A stretch of 64,000 nt of DNA from positions 186,001 to 250,000 of the forward strand of contig NZ_SRIF01000001.1 in assembly GCF_004681185.1 (NCBI RefSeq), in the 5' to 3' direction. The notes below the pieces were generated by a model. The model saw only the letters and a list, made by a program, of their open reading frames with translations. It was not told where the DNA came from and made no database searches. Below are positions 55,420 through 64,000 of this stretch, in pieces. This DNA comes from Haloarcula amylovorans (GTDB taxonomy: Archaea > Halobacteriota > Halobacteria > Halobacteriales > Haloarculaceae). The position numbers and the translations under genes are program-made. Each line of letters begins with the position of its first letter. Position 1 is the stretch's first letter.

Positions 55420-56526
55420 ATGGCCCACAAGTCGTCGCCGACGGATCTCCCCGACCCCGAGCGACTTGCCGACGCCTTCTACGTCTACGAGGTGGATACG
55501 ACGCACGAAGACGGGATTCGCTACTACGGCGAGCCGATGACGGAACGAGAGCGCGTCGTGCAGGCGGTCGGACCGGCGTTTCGCCGTCGCGGCTACCGCG
55601 TCCGCCTCACGGAGGAGATGGGCGAGTACGTTCTGGTCGTCAAAGAGCGGTCGCTGGGCGTCGACGGCGTCCCGTGGACGAACGTCGCGCTGGCGCTGGC
55701 GACGCTGCTCTCGACGCTGTACGCGGGAAGTCGATGGTACGGGTTGCCAGTTATCTCTGACCCGGCCTCGCTGGTGCAGGCGTGGCCCTTTGCGGCGGCG
55801 GTGCTCGGCATACTCGCGGTCCACGAATTCGGCCACTACGCGCTGAGCCGGTACCACGAGGTGCAGGCGAGTCTCCCCTACTTCATCCCGCTCCCGTTCA
55901 ACGTCATCGGCACGCTGGGGGCGGTCATCCAGATGAACGACAACATCCCCGACCGGAAGGCGCTGTTCGACATCGGCGTTGCGGGGCCGCTCGCGGGGTT
56001 AGTGGCGACGGTGGTGGTCACCGCCGTCGGCGTCACGATGGACCCGATTCGAGTCCCCGGTGGAATTATCGCACACGTCGATATCGGCTACCCCCTCTTG
56101 ATTCGCGGTATCGCGGCGCTGCTCGGCGAACAGGTCGTCTACGCCGACCCGAATCTGATCCCGAACCCCGTCGTCATTGCCGGGTGGGTCGGCGCGTTCG
56201 TCACCTTCCTGAACCTGCTGCCCGTGGGACAACTGGACGGCGCACACGTCACCCGGTCGCTATTGGGCGAGAAGATGTGGTCCATCCAGACGGCGGTGCC
56301 GCTGCTCTTGTTCGGACTCGCGGGCTACCTCGTCGTCTTCGAGAACGGCCAGGCGGCGGCATTGTGGGCGTTCTGGGGCGTGTTGACGCTCGTCTTCGGC
56401 CGCGTTGGATCGGCGACGCCACTGGACGAGACGCCGCTCGGGACCAAACGGGCGGCCGTCGGCGTCCTGACGTTCGTCCTCGGCGTGCTGTGTTTCGCGC
56501 CGGTGCCGATCGTCATCTCGCTGTGA
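55420..56526 (+). CDS. Site-2 protease family (M50) membrane metalloprotease
   Basis: This 368-residue intramembrane protease has about seven hydrophobic segments after a roughly 85-residue cytoplasmic N-terminal domain (FYVYEVDTTHEDGIRYYGEPMTER...). The zinc site is HEFGH at 135-139 in a membrane helix. The second ligand region is NLLPVGQLDGAH (LDG motif). S2P enzymes cut membrane-bound regulators. No partner or substrate is adjacent, so the target is unknown. Confidence 0.87.
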   Translation: MAHKSSPTDLPDPERLADAFYVYEVDTTHEDGIRYYGEPMTERERVVQAVGPAFRRRGYRVRLTEEMGEYVLVVKERSLGVDGVPWTNVALALATLLSTLYAGSRWYGLPVISDPASLVQAWPFAAAVLGILAVHEFGHYALSRYHEVQASLPYFIPLPFNVIGTLGAVIQMNDNIPDRKALFDIGVAGPLAGLVATVVVTAVGVTMDPIRVPGGIIAHVDIGYPLLIRGIAALLGEQVVYADPNLIPNPVVIAGWVGAFVTFLNLLPVGQLDGAHVTRSLLGEKMWSIQTAVPLLLFGLAGYLVVFENGQAAALWAFWGVLTLVFGRVGSATPLDETPLGTKRAAVGVLTFVLGVLCFAPVPIVISL

Positions 56527-56631
56527 GAACGCGGACGCTGACGCCGATGGCTCCCGTCTCGGTCCCGCGCTTCGAGTCGTCCCGTCCGCTGCGGGGAAAC
56601 ACAGAGATAGGAGGAGCGTGAACGGGACGCT

Positions 56632-56904
56632 ATGAGCGAGTCAGCGGGTGTCCCCGAACCCGACTTCGAACAGCTCCACGCGGCGGTCGAACGGCTGCTC
56701 GACGAGACGGTCGACCGAGAGGAGGCGCTGGAACTCTCCGCGGAGGATTTACACGTCGACGTTCCCATCCGGTTCGGCGAGGACGCGCCGCGGGCGCGCT
56801 GGGGGTTCGACGGCGACGTGACTATCACCGTGGAGGGGGTTCGCGGGCCGCTACGGGAGTGGATCGAGCTCCACGAGGACCGAATCGTCGAGTCCGACGA
56901 CTGA
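56632..56904 (+). CDS. Small conserved haloarchaeal protein (90 residues)
   Basis: An acidic 90-residue protein with an N-terminal helix (FEQLHAAVERLLDETVDREEALELS) and a beta-strand half (LHVDVPIRFGEDAPRARWGFDGDVTITVEG). No known domain is recognised. It sits between the protease gene and a very small ORF; a GGAGG about 20 nt ahead of the ATG may be a distant ribosome binding site. Confidence 0.6.
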   Translation: MSESAGVPEPDFEQLHAAVERLLDETVDREEALELSAEDLHVDVPIRFGEDAPRARWGFDGDVTITVEGVRGPLREWIELHEDRIVESDD

Positions 56905-56987
56905 CCGAACCGCCGTTTCACGCCGCTGGCTAGTGTTAGAAAGACAGAAAGAATTATGCCAATCCAGGTTCTATGATAACAATACAC

Positions 56988-57104
56988 ATGACTCCCACGA
57001 AGATACGCGAGCGACTCGAAGAGACCGAAGACAGGGTCGACACCGAGGAGTTCGTCGCCGCGTTGGAGTACGTTCGAGACGACGGCCGCCGTCGCCGTCG
57101 CTGA
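56988..57104 (+). CDS. Very small helical protein (38 residues)
   Basis: A 38-codon ORF with a plausible promoter (AATTATGC about 33 nt before the ATG) encodes an amphipathic helix, MTPTKIRERLEETEDRV, and a C-terminal run of arginines (GRRRRR). Its codons use haloarchaeal third positions (GTC, GAC, CTC). It is too short for ordinary gene callers. Function is unknown; the Arg-rich end suggests binding to nucleic acid. Confidence 0.5.
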   Translation: MTPTKIRERLEETEDRVDTEEFVAALEYVRDDGRRRRR

Positions 57105-57139
57105 CGAGTCGTTCCGAGCGCGAACGGAGCGGTCTCTGC

Positions 57140-57835
57140 TTAGCTGTCAGTGAGCCGCCAGCCGTCGCCATCGACCGTTGCCACGTCTCGTCGGACCATC
57201 TCGTCCATCACTTCGTCGAGGCGGTCGGGCTGAGCGATCTCCATTTCGATGCGCTCGACGCCGTGGTACGCCCGGAGGAGCGAGCGAACGTCGTCCATCG
57301 TGTGGACCGTTCGGTCGCTCTTCTCCATGACGCTGCCGACGAGTTCGATCATGTCCTCGACGAAGTTCCAGGGGTAGACGACCCACGTCCACTCGTCGAG
57401 TCGCTCGCCGACGAACTCCGGTTCGTGCTCGCTGGTCTGGAGTAACTGCAGCGTCGCCGTTCGGACGGTACCGGGATTTTGCTCCTGTACCGTCTTGGCG
57501 GCCGTCTCGATGGACTGGCCGGTGTCGGCGATGTCGTCGACGACGAGGACGTCTTTCCCCTCGACCGCGCCGTCGGCCAGCGGATAGCGGACCTCGGCTT
57601 CGTCGCCCTTCTGTGCGGTGCCGACGTAGTGCTCGACCTTCAGACTCGCCAGGTCGTCGAGCCCGAGGAAGTCACAGAGACAGCGCCCGGCGAACCACCC
57701 GCCGCGGGCCAAGGCGACGACGACGTCCGGTTCGAAGTCGGCGGCTTTCACGTCGTCGGCCACGTCTCGACAGAGACCGTAGATGTACTCCCAGTTGGTG
57801 ATGGTACACGGGAACTCCTCCGGTAACTCGCCCAT
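57140..57835 (-). CDS. Phosphoribosyltransferase family protein
   Basis: This 231-residue type I PRTase has the PRPP loop VLVVDDIADTGQS at about residues 95-107 and a beta-sheet core VVVALARGGWFAGRCLCDFLG. It resembles archaeal hypoxanthine/xanthine or purine salvage PRTases, but the base cannot be assigned. The C-terminal 60 residues form a helical extension (MDDVRSLLRAYHGVERIEMEIAQPDRL), which may fine-tune specificity or regulation. Confidence 0.78.
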   Translation of the reverse strand: MGELPEEFPCTITNWEYIYGLCRDVADDVKAADFEPDVVVALARGGWFAGRCLCDFLGLDDLASLKVEHYVGTAQKGDEAEVRYPLADGAVEGKDVLVVDDIADTGQSIETAAKTVQEQNPGTVRTATLQLLQTSEHEPEFVGERLDEWTWVVYPWNFVEDMIELVGSVMEKSDRTVHTMDDVRSLLRAYHGVERIEMEIAQPDRLDEVMDEMVRRDVATVDGDGWRLTDS

Positions 57836-58040
57836 ACACTCTCGCGTGGACGGGCGGACTTAACCGTTTCAGAACGGTCTCCTCGGAGTTTCCGCCCCCG
57901 TCGCGGCGGCGTCGGTCGATACATCGCCGAGCGCCGTCGTCCCGGAAAACAGTTCCCAACTGTCCCCGAAACAGAGTTACCAGTGCTTATCGTTCGCATG
58001 GGCCGTCTAACTAACTCCCTGCTACGTCCACCCAGGTGGT

Positions 58041-60011
58041 ATGAATGCGGTACGGACCCATGCAAGTCTGTTCCTCCTCTCGGCGCTCATCGTGACGGGA
58101 ACCGCAGCGCTCGGACTGTTACCGCTCGGAGCGGCACAGACTGTCGGCAACGGCACCTTCGTCGTCGAGTCGACGACAGAGGCCCAGTCCTTCGACTATA
58201 CGTTCACCGTCGACGGGACGGTCTCGAAGACGCAGGCCGACGGCTACGCGTCGGAAGCGAGCGACCGAATCGTCGAGAACGACGACGGAACCGTCACCGT
58301 CACCGGGACCGCCGGTGACCAGTGGGGCGACGCCTACGAGGTGGACGGACAGGTCGTCGCCTTCGAAAAGACCGAGGGCGATTCGTCCTTCCGCCTCGAA
58401 CTCGACGGCGACGACGTGACCGGCGTTCTGACGGGGCAACGCGGCGACACCGCCGCGTCCGCCGAACCGATCGACACCTGTACGACTATCACCGAACCCG
58501 GCCGCTACGAACTGACGACGGACCTTCAGGATAGTGGCGTCGAGACGTGCATTCACGTTCGGTCTGACGACGTGGTCCTCGACGGTGATGGGCACGTCGT
58601 CGACGGCGTCGGCCGTAACGGCACGGTCGGCGTCCGCGTGTTCAACGGGACCGACGGCGAACGGCTCGGCCCGGAACTCACCAACGTCACCGTCACCGAC
58701 GTGCGGGTGCGCGACTGGGAGCGCGGCGTCGTCGCGGGCGAGATATTCCAGGGCGGACCGACACTGCGCGTTTCGGACCTTGACGCACGGGACAACGCGG
58801 GCGGCCTCTTCCTCTACGACGTCGAGGATTCGACGGTCGAGAACGTCACGCTCGCCGAGAACGGGGACGGCCTGCGGACGTGGGAGACGACCAACCTCAC
58901 CGTGCAGTCGCTTAACGCTTCGGCCAACGCCGACGTAGGCGTCCGCGTCGGCCAAGCCTCTAGCAACGTCACGCTTTCCGACCTGCGGGCCGCGGACAAC
59001 GGCGGTCGCGGCGTCGTCATCGGCACGACGGGCGTCAGCCGCGTGTCCCTCCGTGATGCCGAGGTGCGGAACAACGGCGGCGTCGGCGTCGACTTCCGCT
59101 TCGACGTGTTCGATCACACCGTCTCGAACACGGTCGTCGCCAGCAACGGGGACGACGGCATCAGACTCGTCGACGCCAGCGACGTTCGAATCCGTGACAC
59201 GGTCGTGCGAGACAACGCTGGCGACGGCATCAAAACGACGCGGAGTACCGGGTCGCTCAGCAACGTCACGCTCCGTGATAACGCCGGACTGGCCTACAAC
59301 GACACGGCACGGGACGGCGACGGGTTCGACGGCGAGCGGGTCCGTCTCTCCGGCGTGACGGTCTCGTTCACAGCCGGGGAGCCGACGCTCACCGGGGGAC
59401 CGTCGGTCCCGACGCTCCCCGACGGCTACCAGCGAGCGGGCGACGCGCTCCGAGTTTCGAACGCGCTCCCATCTGACGGTCTCAGCGCGTCGTTCACCGT
59501 CCCGAACGCCAGCGACGGCGAGCGCGCCGAACTGTGGTATCACGACGGCGAGACGTGGGGGCGAGTGGACGGCGCAGCAGTCGAGGGTGGCACCGCCACG
59601 GTCTCGGTCGTCGGTAACGGAACTCTCGCACTACTCGAACCGAGTGGGCCGAGTGCAGACGCGACCTCGGTGACAGAGCGCGACGGAACCACCGCCGACG
59701 CCAGTGGCGTGCCCGCGAACGGAACGGCGTTCGTCGTGGCTTCGACGACCGAAGACGCGTCGTTCAACTACACGTTCACCGTCGAGGGCACCGTCTCGAA
59801 GACGGAAGCCGACGGCTACGTCGCCGAGGAGAGCGACCGCATCACCGAGAACGGCGACGGGACGGTCACGGTTACCGGGTTTGCCGGCGACCAGTGGGCC
59901 GACCCCTTCGAAGTGGAGGGACGAATCGTTGCCTTCGAGAAGACCGGCGGGACCTCCCAGTTCCGTCTCGAACTCGACGGCGAGGACGTGACCGAGAAAC
60001 TGGTGAACTGA
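58041..60011 (+). CDS. Secreted right-handed beta-helix protein with duplicated flanking domains
   Basis: The 656-residue protein starts with a signal peptide (residues about 8-32). A domain of about 90 residues (37-128, VESTTEAQSFDYTFTVDGTVSK ... QFRLELDGDDVTG) reappears near-identically at the C-terminus (about 567-656, VASTTEDASFNYTFTVEGTVSK ... RLELDGEDVTE). Between them lies a NosD/pectate-lyase-type beta helix (TVTDVRVRDWERGVVAG ... NTVVASNGDDGIRLVDASDVRIRDTVV...) of about eight turns. The product is probably an extracellular glycan-binding or copper-related surface protein. No membrane anchor or sorting tail is seen at the C-terminus. Confidence 0.75.
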   Translation: MNAVRTHASLFLLSALIVTGTAALGLLPLGAAQTVGNGTFVVESTTEAQSFDYTFTVDGTVSKTQADGYASEASDRIVENDDGTVTVTGTAGDQWGDAYEVDGQVVAFEKTEGDSSFRLELDGDDVTGVLTGQRGDTAASAEPIDTCTTITEPGRYELTTDLQDSGVETCIHVRSDDVVLDGDGHVVDGVGRNGTVGVRVFNGTDGERLGPELTNVTVTDVRVRDWERGVVAGEIFQGGPTLRVSDLDARDNAGGLFLYDVEDSTVENVTLAENGDGLRTWETTNLTVQSLNASANADVGVRVGQASSNVTLSDLRAADNGGRGVVIGTTGVSRVSLRDAEVRNNGGVGVDFRFDVFDHTVSNTVVASNGDDGIRLVDASDVRIRDTVVRDNAGDGIKTTRSTGSLSNVTLRDNAGLAYNDTARDGDGFDGERVRLSGVTVSFTAGEPTLTGGPSVPTLPDGYQRAGDALRVSNALPSDGLSASFTVPNASDGERAELWYHDGETWGRVDGAAVEGGTATVSVVGNGTLALLEPSGPSADATSVTERDGTTADASGVPANGTAFVVASTTEDASFNYTFTVEGTVSKTEADGYVAEESDRITENGDGTVTVTGFAGDQWADPFEVEGRIVAFEKTGGTSQFRLELDGEDVTEKLVN

Positions 60012-60142
60012 ACCCGAATCAGGGGCTCGGCGGCACCACAAACGGTCGCTCGTTCAAGCAACGAAGGCGTCGTACAAGAGGTCACTTACCCCTTCAGAAC
60101 CGGCCACTGCAGAGTGGTAGATAATAGACTGCGAGTTTCGTA

Positions 60143-60790
60143 CTACTGTTGAACGAAGATGAAGGGGCGGTCGGCGACCCACTCCGCGGCGTCTATTTCG
60201 GAGCGAATGGATTCTTGGAGTCGGTCCGTCTCCTCGGCGGCATACGAGAACCCGTTCGACTGGAACTTTTCGATCCAATACTCTCGTGAGGCTTCGTTGA
60301 CGTGATGGGTCCCCCTGTGCCCGGGTGGGGCGGCAGTGAAGAGCACGCGCGGCGCTGCTGCCGTGACGGTCTCGACGAGGGTGTCGGCGAATCGCGGCGG
60401 AATGTGTTCGGCAATCTCGATACACAGCGCCAAATCGTATCGGTCGTCGAGTTCCATCGGTTCGCGGAGGTCGTGGATAGTGAGCGCGTCGGCCGGTATC
60501 TCGGCGTGGTCTCGCGCCTCTGAAAAGCCTTCGACGCCGTGTATCGTGGCCCCGTGGGCTTGGAACCCGGTGAGGTAACGGCCGAGTCCGCAGCCAAAGT
60601 CGATCACGGAGTCGGGTTCGTATTCTTCGTAAAGGATGTCGGCGACAGCGTGGGCTTCCTCGGTCGGCGTGTTGGAGACTAGGTCAAGCCAGCGGTCGCC
60701 GAATCCGTAGATGATGTCGGGAGTAGCGATACCGAGCGTGTCTGCCTTGGCGAGCACCCATTTGCCGATTGTGGTGATGAACGAGCGCAT
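60143..60790 (-). CDS. Class I SAM-dependent methyltransferase
   Basis: This 215-residue methyltransferase has motif I SVIDFGCGLGRYL, a post-motif acidic EGFSEARDHAE, and CIEIAEHIPPRFADTL near the catalytic pocket. An N-terminal segment (VLAKADTLGIATPDIIYGFG) is mildly hydrophobic. The substrate is unknown; the fold and the EIAEHIPP motif are common in glycan- or lipid-modifying methyltransferases. It is divergent from the phzF gene. Confidence 0.72.
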   Translation of the reverse strand: MRSFITTIGKWVLAKADTLGIATPDIIYGFGDRWLDLVSNTPTEEAHAVADILYEEYEPDSVIDFGCGLGRYLTGFQAHGATIHGVEGFSEARDHAEIPADALTIHDLREPMELDDRYDLALCIEIAEHIPPRFADTLVETVTAAAPRVLFTAAPPGHRGTHHVNEASREYWIEKFQSNGFSYAAEETDRLQESIRSEIDAAEWVADRPFIFVQQ

Positions 60791-60964
60791 ACCATACGGT
60801 CCAGACCGTTATCTATCACTATACGTCGCTTACTCGGTCCTGTGGATGAATGTGGACAGTAGACACTGAATCCTCGGAAGAAGGCCGTCGTACCGGCCGC
60901 CTGTGGCCGTCGATACGTCTGCTTACCAGCAACTGTTATCCGGGGGGTCCCACAACACGGTGGC

Positions 60965-61870
60965 ATGGAGACGCGACAGGTGCTGCTCGTCGATGCGTTC
61001 GCCGCGGAACCGATGACGGGCAACCCGGCCGGGGTGGTGCCCGAGGCCGAGGGACTGACCGACGACCAACTGCAGGCCATCGCGAACGAGCTAGGTGCCA
61101 GCGAGACGGCGTTCGTCCTGCCGAGCGAGGACGCCGACCATCGACTCCGCTACTTCACGCCCGAACAGGAAGTTGATCTCTGCGGCCACGCGACCATCGC
61201 GGCCCACGCCGCGCTGTTCGAACGCGGGGTTCTGGAGGCCGAGCAGTGTACGTTCGAGACGGCCTGCGGCGTCCTCGACGCCGAGGTCAAACCCGACGGG
61301 ACAGTATGGATGGAGCAGGGTGACGCCGACATCCGCGAGGTGGACCTCCCGTTGACCGACGTGGCTGACGCGCTCGGCGTGGACGTGGCGACGCTGCGGG
61401 ACGTGGGTGCGGACCTGCCGCTTGCGGTGGGCGACACCGGCTTTCCGTGGCTGTTGGTGCCGATCAACTACTTCGAACATCTCAGTGGGATCGACCCGGA
61501 CCCGGCGGCCATCGAGGAGTGTTGTGAGGCGGCCGACGCGATGGGACTGTACGCCTTCACGTTCGACACTATCAGCGGCGAGTCGACGCTGCACGGCCGC
61601 GCGTTCGCGCCGCTTGCCGGCATCGACGAGGACCCGGTGACCGGCACCGCCGCCGGGGCCTGTGGCGCGTACGTCCGCCGGTACGGCGCGCTCGACGACA
61701 CTATCGAGCAGGTGGTTGTCGAACAGGGCCACTTTCTCGACCGGCCGGGCACCGTCCGCGTCGATACCGACGGCACCGAGGCGTGGGTCGGCGGCCGGGC
61801 CGTAACCACGCTCGACGGGTCGCTAACGGTTCCTGACGCCAACGAGGACGACGGAATTATCGAGATATAG
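60965..61870 (+). CDS. PhzF family isomerase
   Basis: This 301-residue protein is of the diaminopimelate-epimerase fold. The catalytic glutamate is E47 in GASETAFVLPS, and the second-site motif is EDPVTGTAAGACGAYV. The beginning VDAFAAEPMTGNPAGVV is the family signature. PhzF proteins isomerise trans-2,3-dihydro-3-hydroxyanthranilate in phenazine synthesis, but most members, including this one in a non-phenazine genome context, have unknown substrates. It is followed after 87 nt by the PEP synthase gene. Confidence 0.85.
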   Translation: METRQVLLVDAFAAEPMTGNPAGVVPEAEGLTDDQLQAIANELGASETAFVLPSEDADHRLRYFTPEQEVDLCGHATIAAHAALFERGVLEAEQCTFETACGVLDAEVKPDGTVWMEQGDADIREVDLPLTDVADALGVDVATLRDVGADLPLAVGDTGFPWLLVPINYFEHLSGIDPDPAAIEECCEAADAMGLYAFTFDTISGESTLHGRAFAPLAGIDEDPVTGTAAGACGAYVRRYGALDDTIEQVVVEQGHFLDRPGTVRVDTDGTEAWVGGRAVTTLDGSLTVPDANEDDGIIEI

Positions 61871-61922
61871 TTCGCTCGGATGCGAGTGAACGCCCCCCAG
61901 TTTGTGCCGCCACCAGAAGCAA

Positions 61923-61929
61923 CTTAATG
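61923..61929 (+). promoter_or_regulatory. TATA box of ppsA
   Basis: CTTAATG is centred about 31 nt before the ATG at 61957, consistent with a leaderless or near-leaderless transcript. Confidence 0.45.
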
Positions 61930-61956
61930 GTTCTTGGGGAACAAAGCTATGAGTCA

Positions 61957-64000
61957 ATGCCAACACTGTGGCTCGACGAGATCGGTGCCGACGACCTATC
62001 GCGGGTCGGCGGCAAGGCAGCGTCCCTCGGCGAACTGACCGCGGCGGGCCTCCCGGTCCCCTCGGCGTTCGTCGTCACCGCCGACACGTATCGGTCGTTC
62101 ATCGAGACGACCGACATCGACGAAGAACTGTTCGAAGCCGTCGACGTCGACAGCGACGACTCGGCGGCACTGGCCGAAGCGGCCGAGCATGCACAGGAAC
62201 TCATCTTGGAGACCGAGGCCCCGCCCTCGGTCAAAGAGGACCTGCTGGCGGCCTACGACGAGATGGGCGACGCCGACGTGGCGGTTCGCTCCTCGGCGAC
62301 CGCGGAGGACCTCCCCGATGCCTCCTTCGCCGGCCAGCAGGACACCTACCTCAACGTCTCGCGGGCCGACCTCCTCCGGCGAGTCAAGGAGTGCTGGGCG
62401 TCGCTGTTCACCCAGCGGGCCATCTACTACCGCAACGAGCAGGGGTTCGACGACGCCACGGTGGATATCGCCGTCGTCGTCCAACAGATGGTCAACGCCG
62501 AGAAGTCCGGTGTCATGTTCACGAGTCACCCCTCGACCGGCGCGCCGACGGCCATCCTCGAAGCCGCGTGGGGACTGGGCGAAGCCGTCGTCTCCGGGGC
62601 CGTCTCGCCGGACAACTACGTGGTTGACCGCGAGAGCGAGGAGATAGACGAGGTCACCGTCGCCGACAAGAAGGTGATGTGTGTCCGCGGCGAGGACGGC
62701 GAGACCGTCGAGCGCTCGGTCCCCGAGGAGAAGCGAAACGAGCGCGTGCTCTCGCCCGAGGAGATTCACCGCCTCATCGAGGTCGGCGAGCGAGTCGAGG
62801 AGCACTACGGCACGCCACAGGACGTAGAGTGGGCCATCTTCGAAGACGAGGTGTATCTCCTGCAGTCCCGGCCTATCACGACCATCGACGAAGCGGTCGA
62901 GGGTGAGGAAGCGGATGCAGGCGCGGCCAGCGCCGGTGAGGGCGGTAAGGCCTCGGGCGTCGCCGACGGCGGGGCGATGCAGAGCCAGACCGACGACGTG
63001 CGCCTCACCGGCATCGGGTCCAGTCCCGGGAAAGCCACCGGAGAGGTCCGCATCGTCTCGAAACTGGACAACCTCGACAAAGTCGAGGAGGGCGACATCA
63101 TCGTCACGGAGATGACGACCCCCGACATGGTGCCGGCGATGAAACGCGCGGCTGGCATCGTCACCGACCAGGGCGGGATGACGAGTCACGCGGCCATCGT
63201 CTCGCGCGAGCTGGGCGTCCCCGCAGTGGTCGGCGCGGACGACGCGAGCGAGCGACTCCGCGACGGCCAAATCGTCACCATCGACGGCGACATGGGCACC
63301 GTCGAGCAGGGGACCGAAATCGCCGAGACGGAGGAGTCGACGGCAGACGCGGAACCCGAGCCGGCGGCCGCCGAACCGTCCCAGCAACGCTCGCCGGTCA
63401 AACCGATGACCGGGACCGAGGTGAAGGTCAACGTCTCCATCCCCGAGGCGGCCGAACGCGCTGCCGCGACGGGCGCGGACGGCGTCGGCTTGCTCCGCAT
63501 CGAGCACATGATTCTCTCGACGAACAAGACGCCGGCCCGCTACGTCGAAGACCACGGCGAACGCGCCTACGTCGACGAGATCGTCGAGGGCGTCCGCAGC
63601 GTCGCCGAGGCGTTCTATCCCCGGCCGGTACGGGTACGTACACTCGACGCCCCCTCCGACGAGTTCCGGCAGTTACAGGGCGGCGAGGACGAACCCAGCG
63701 AGCACAACCCGATGCTCGGCTATCGGGGCATCCGCCGGTCGCTCGACCGCCCCGGCGAGTTCAAACTCGAACTCCGTGCGTTCGAGCGCCTCTACGAACT
63801 CGGCTACGACAACGTCGAGTTGATGCTGCCGCTCGTGACCGACGCCGAGGACGTCTTGCGGGCGAAGTCGCTGATGCAGGAGGTCGGCATCGACCCCGAG
63901 AAGCGCGACTGGGGCGTCATGGTCGAGACACCTGCGAGCGCGCTCTGCATCGAAGACCTCTGTGAGACGGGACTGGACTTCGTCTCCTTCGGGACGAACG
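61957..64000 (+). CDS. ppsA: Phosphoenolpyruvate synthase (3' end beyond the window)
   Basis: The visible 681 residues convert pyruvate, ATP and water to PEP, AMP and phosphate, for gluconeogenesis. The N-terminal ATP-grasp begins SRVGGKAASLGELTAAGLPVP and has VRSSATAEDLPDASFAGQQDTYLNV. The swivelling domain holds the phospho-histidine in GGMTSHAAIVSRELGVPAVVG. The C-terminal PEP-binding barrel begins around VKVNVSIPEAAERAAATGADGVGLLRIEHM and continues out of the window. A Glu/Ala/Gly-rich linker (about 308-345) joins the first two domains. The frame is open to the last base. Confidence 0.92.
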   Translation, partial: MPTLWLDEIGADDLSRVGGKAASLGELTAAGLPVPSAFVVTADTYRSFIETTDIDEELFEAVDVDSDDSAALAEAAEHAQELILETEAPPSVKEDLLAAYDEMGDADVAVRSSATAEDLPDASFAGQQDTYLNVSRADLLRRVKECWASLFTQRAIYYRNEQGFDDATVDIAVVVQQMVNAEKSGVMFTSHPSTGAPTAILEAAWGLGEAVVSGAVSPDNYVVDRESEEIDEVTVADKKVMCVRGEDGETVERSVPEEKRNERVLSPEEIHRLIEVGERVEEHYGTPQDVEWAIFEDEVYLLQSRPITTIDEAVEGEEADAGAASAGEGGKASGVADGGAMQSQTDDVRLTGIGSSPGKATGEVRIVSKLDNLDKVEEGDIIVTEMTTPDMVPAMKRAAGIVTDQGGMTSHAAIVSRELGVPAVVGADDASERLRDGQIVTIDGDMGTVEQGTEIAETEESTADAEPEPAAAEPSQQRSPVKPMTGTEVKVNVSIPEAAERAAATGADGVGLLRIEHMILSTNKTPARYVEDHGERAYVDEIVEGVRSVAEAFYPRPVRVRTLDAPSDEFRQLQGGEDEPSEHNPMLGYRGIRRSLDRPGEFKLELRAFERLYELGYDNVELMLPLVTDAEDVLRAKSLMQEVGIDPEKRDWGVMVETPASALCIEDLCETGLDFVSFGTN

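Noticed and set aside
61996..63555. A 519-codon open frame on the minus strand within ppsA
   Set aside because: It is antisense to a clear PEP synthase with its phospho-histidine motif; no domain is recognisable in the antisense product.

Overview
The window is a dense, GC-rich stretch of a haloarchaeal (class Halobacteria) chromosome. The evidence is the acidic proteins, archaeal informational genes (eL43, RpoP, the KEOPS subunit Pcc1, Pth2, TruD, archaeal AspRS, GatB, PsmA/PsmB), an archaeal ether-lipid enzyme (GGGP synthase), an HTH-ThiN regulator, a Bat-type sensor-regulator, TATA boxes 22-30 nt ahead of start codons (leaderless transcripts) and ATGA/GTGA gene overlaps. The genus cannot be fixed from sequence alone. 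No rRNA, tRNA, CRISPR array or intact insertion sequence was seen.

Nitrogen and molybdenum dominate the first 30 kb. Positions 1-7279 hold the end of a respiratory nitrate-reductase-type (type II DMSO reductase family) operon: the 3' end of the catalytic subunit, the Fe-S subunit, a heme-b gamma subunit, a NarJ/TorD chaperone, a polytopic membrane protein, a HEAT-repeat protein, an Mrp-type Fe-S carrier fused to DUF2249, and a MobA. The first five junctions overlap. Positions 7426-17959 are housekeeping and mixed genes: a patatin lipase, a GT87 mannosyltransferase-like protein, a dcd-thiR-methyltransferase operon, Pth2, the proteasome operon psmA-psmB and an MFS transporter. Positions 17977-30181 are a molybdenum cofactor and nitrate assimilation island: MoeA-PBP, MobB-MoaE, a second MoeA, MoaA, two tail-to-tail NasA-like reductases, NarK and a second MobA. 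Its promoters carry palindromes and repeats, and a short ORF overlaps the start codon of each nasA.

Positions 30258-41637 hold TruD, a DUF2103-type protein, eL43-RpoP-Pcc1, a 1185-residue Bat-like regulator, an aldo-keto reductase, AspRS, GGGP synthase and a Rieske protein. A second, synonymously diverged copy of the Rieske protein's C-terminus lies downstream. Positions 41846-50160 hold topoisomerase I, membrane proteins, GatB and an acyl-CoA ligase. Positions 50270-55375 form a condensin operon (coiled-coil protein, Smc, ScpA) interrupted by a roughly 142-bp palindrome-rich insertion flanked by 8-bp direct repeats. A related element lies near 40.1-40.35 kb. The right end holds an M50 protease, small proteins, a phosphoribosyltransferase, a secreted beta-helix protein bracketed by duplicated domains, a methyltransferase, a PhzF-like protein and the start of PEP synthase.

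Taken together, the first 30 kb would let the cell respire and assimilate nitrate and build the Mo cofactor both pathways need. Two MobA and two MoeA paralogues suggest partial division of labour. The most notable oddities are the insertion between smc and scpA, the duplicated Rieske tail, the twin convergent nasA genes with overlapping leader ORFs, the Mrp-DUF2249 fusion in a nitrate reductase operon, and the domain-bracketed beta-helix protein.
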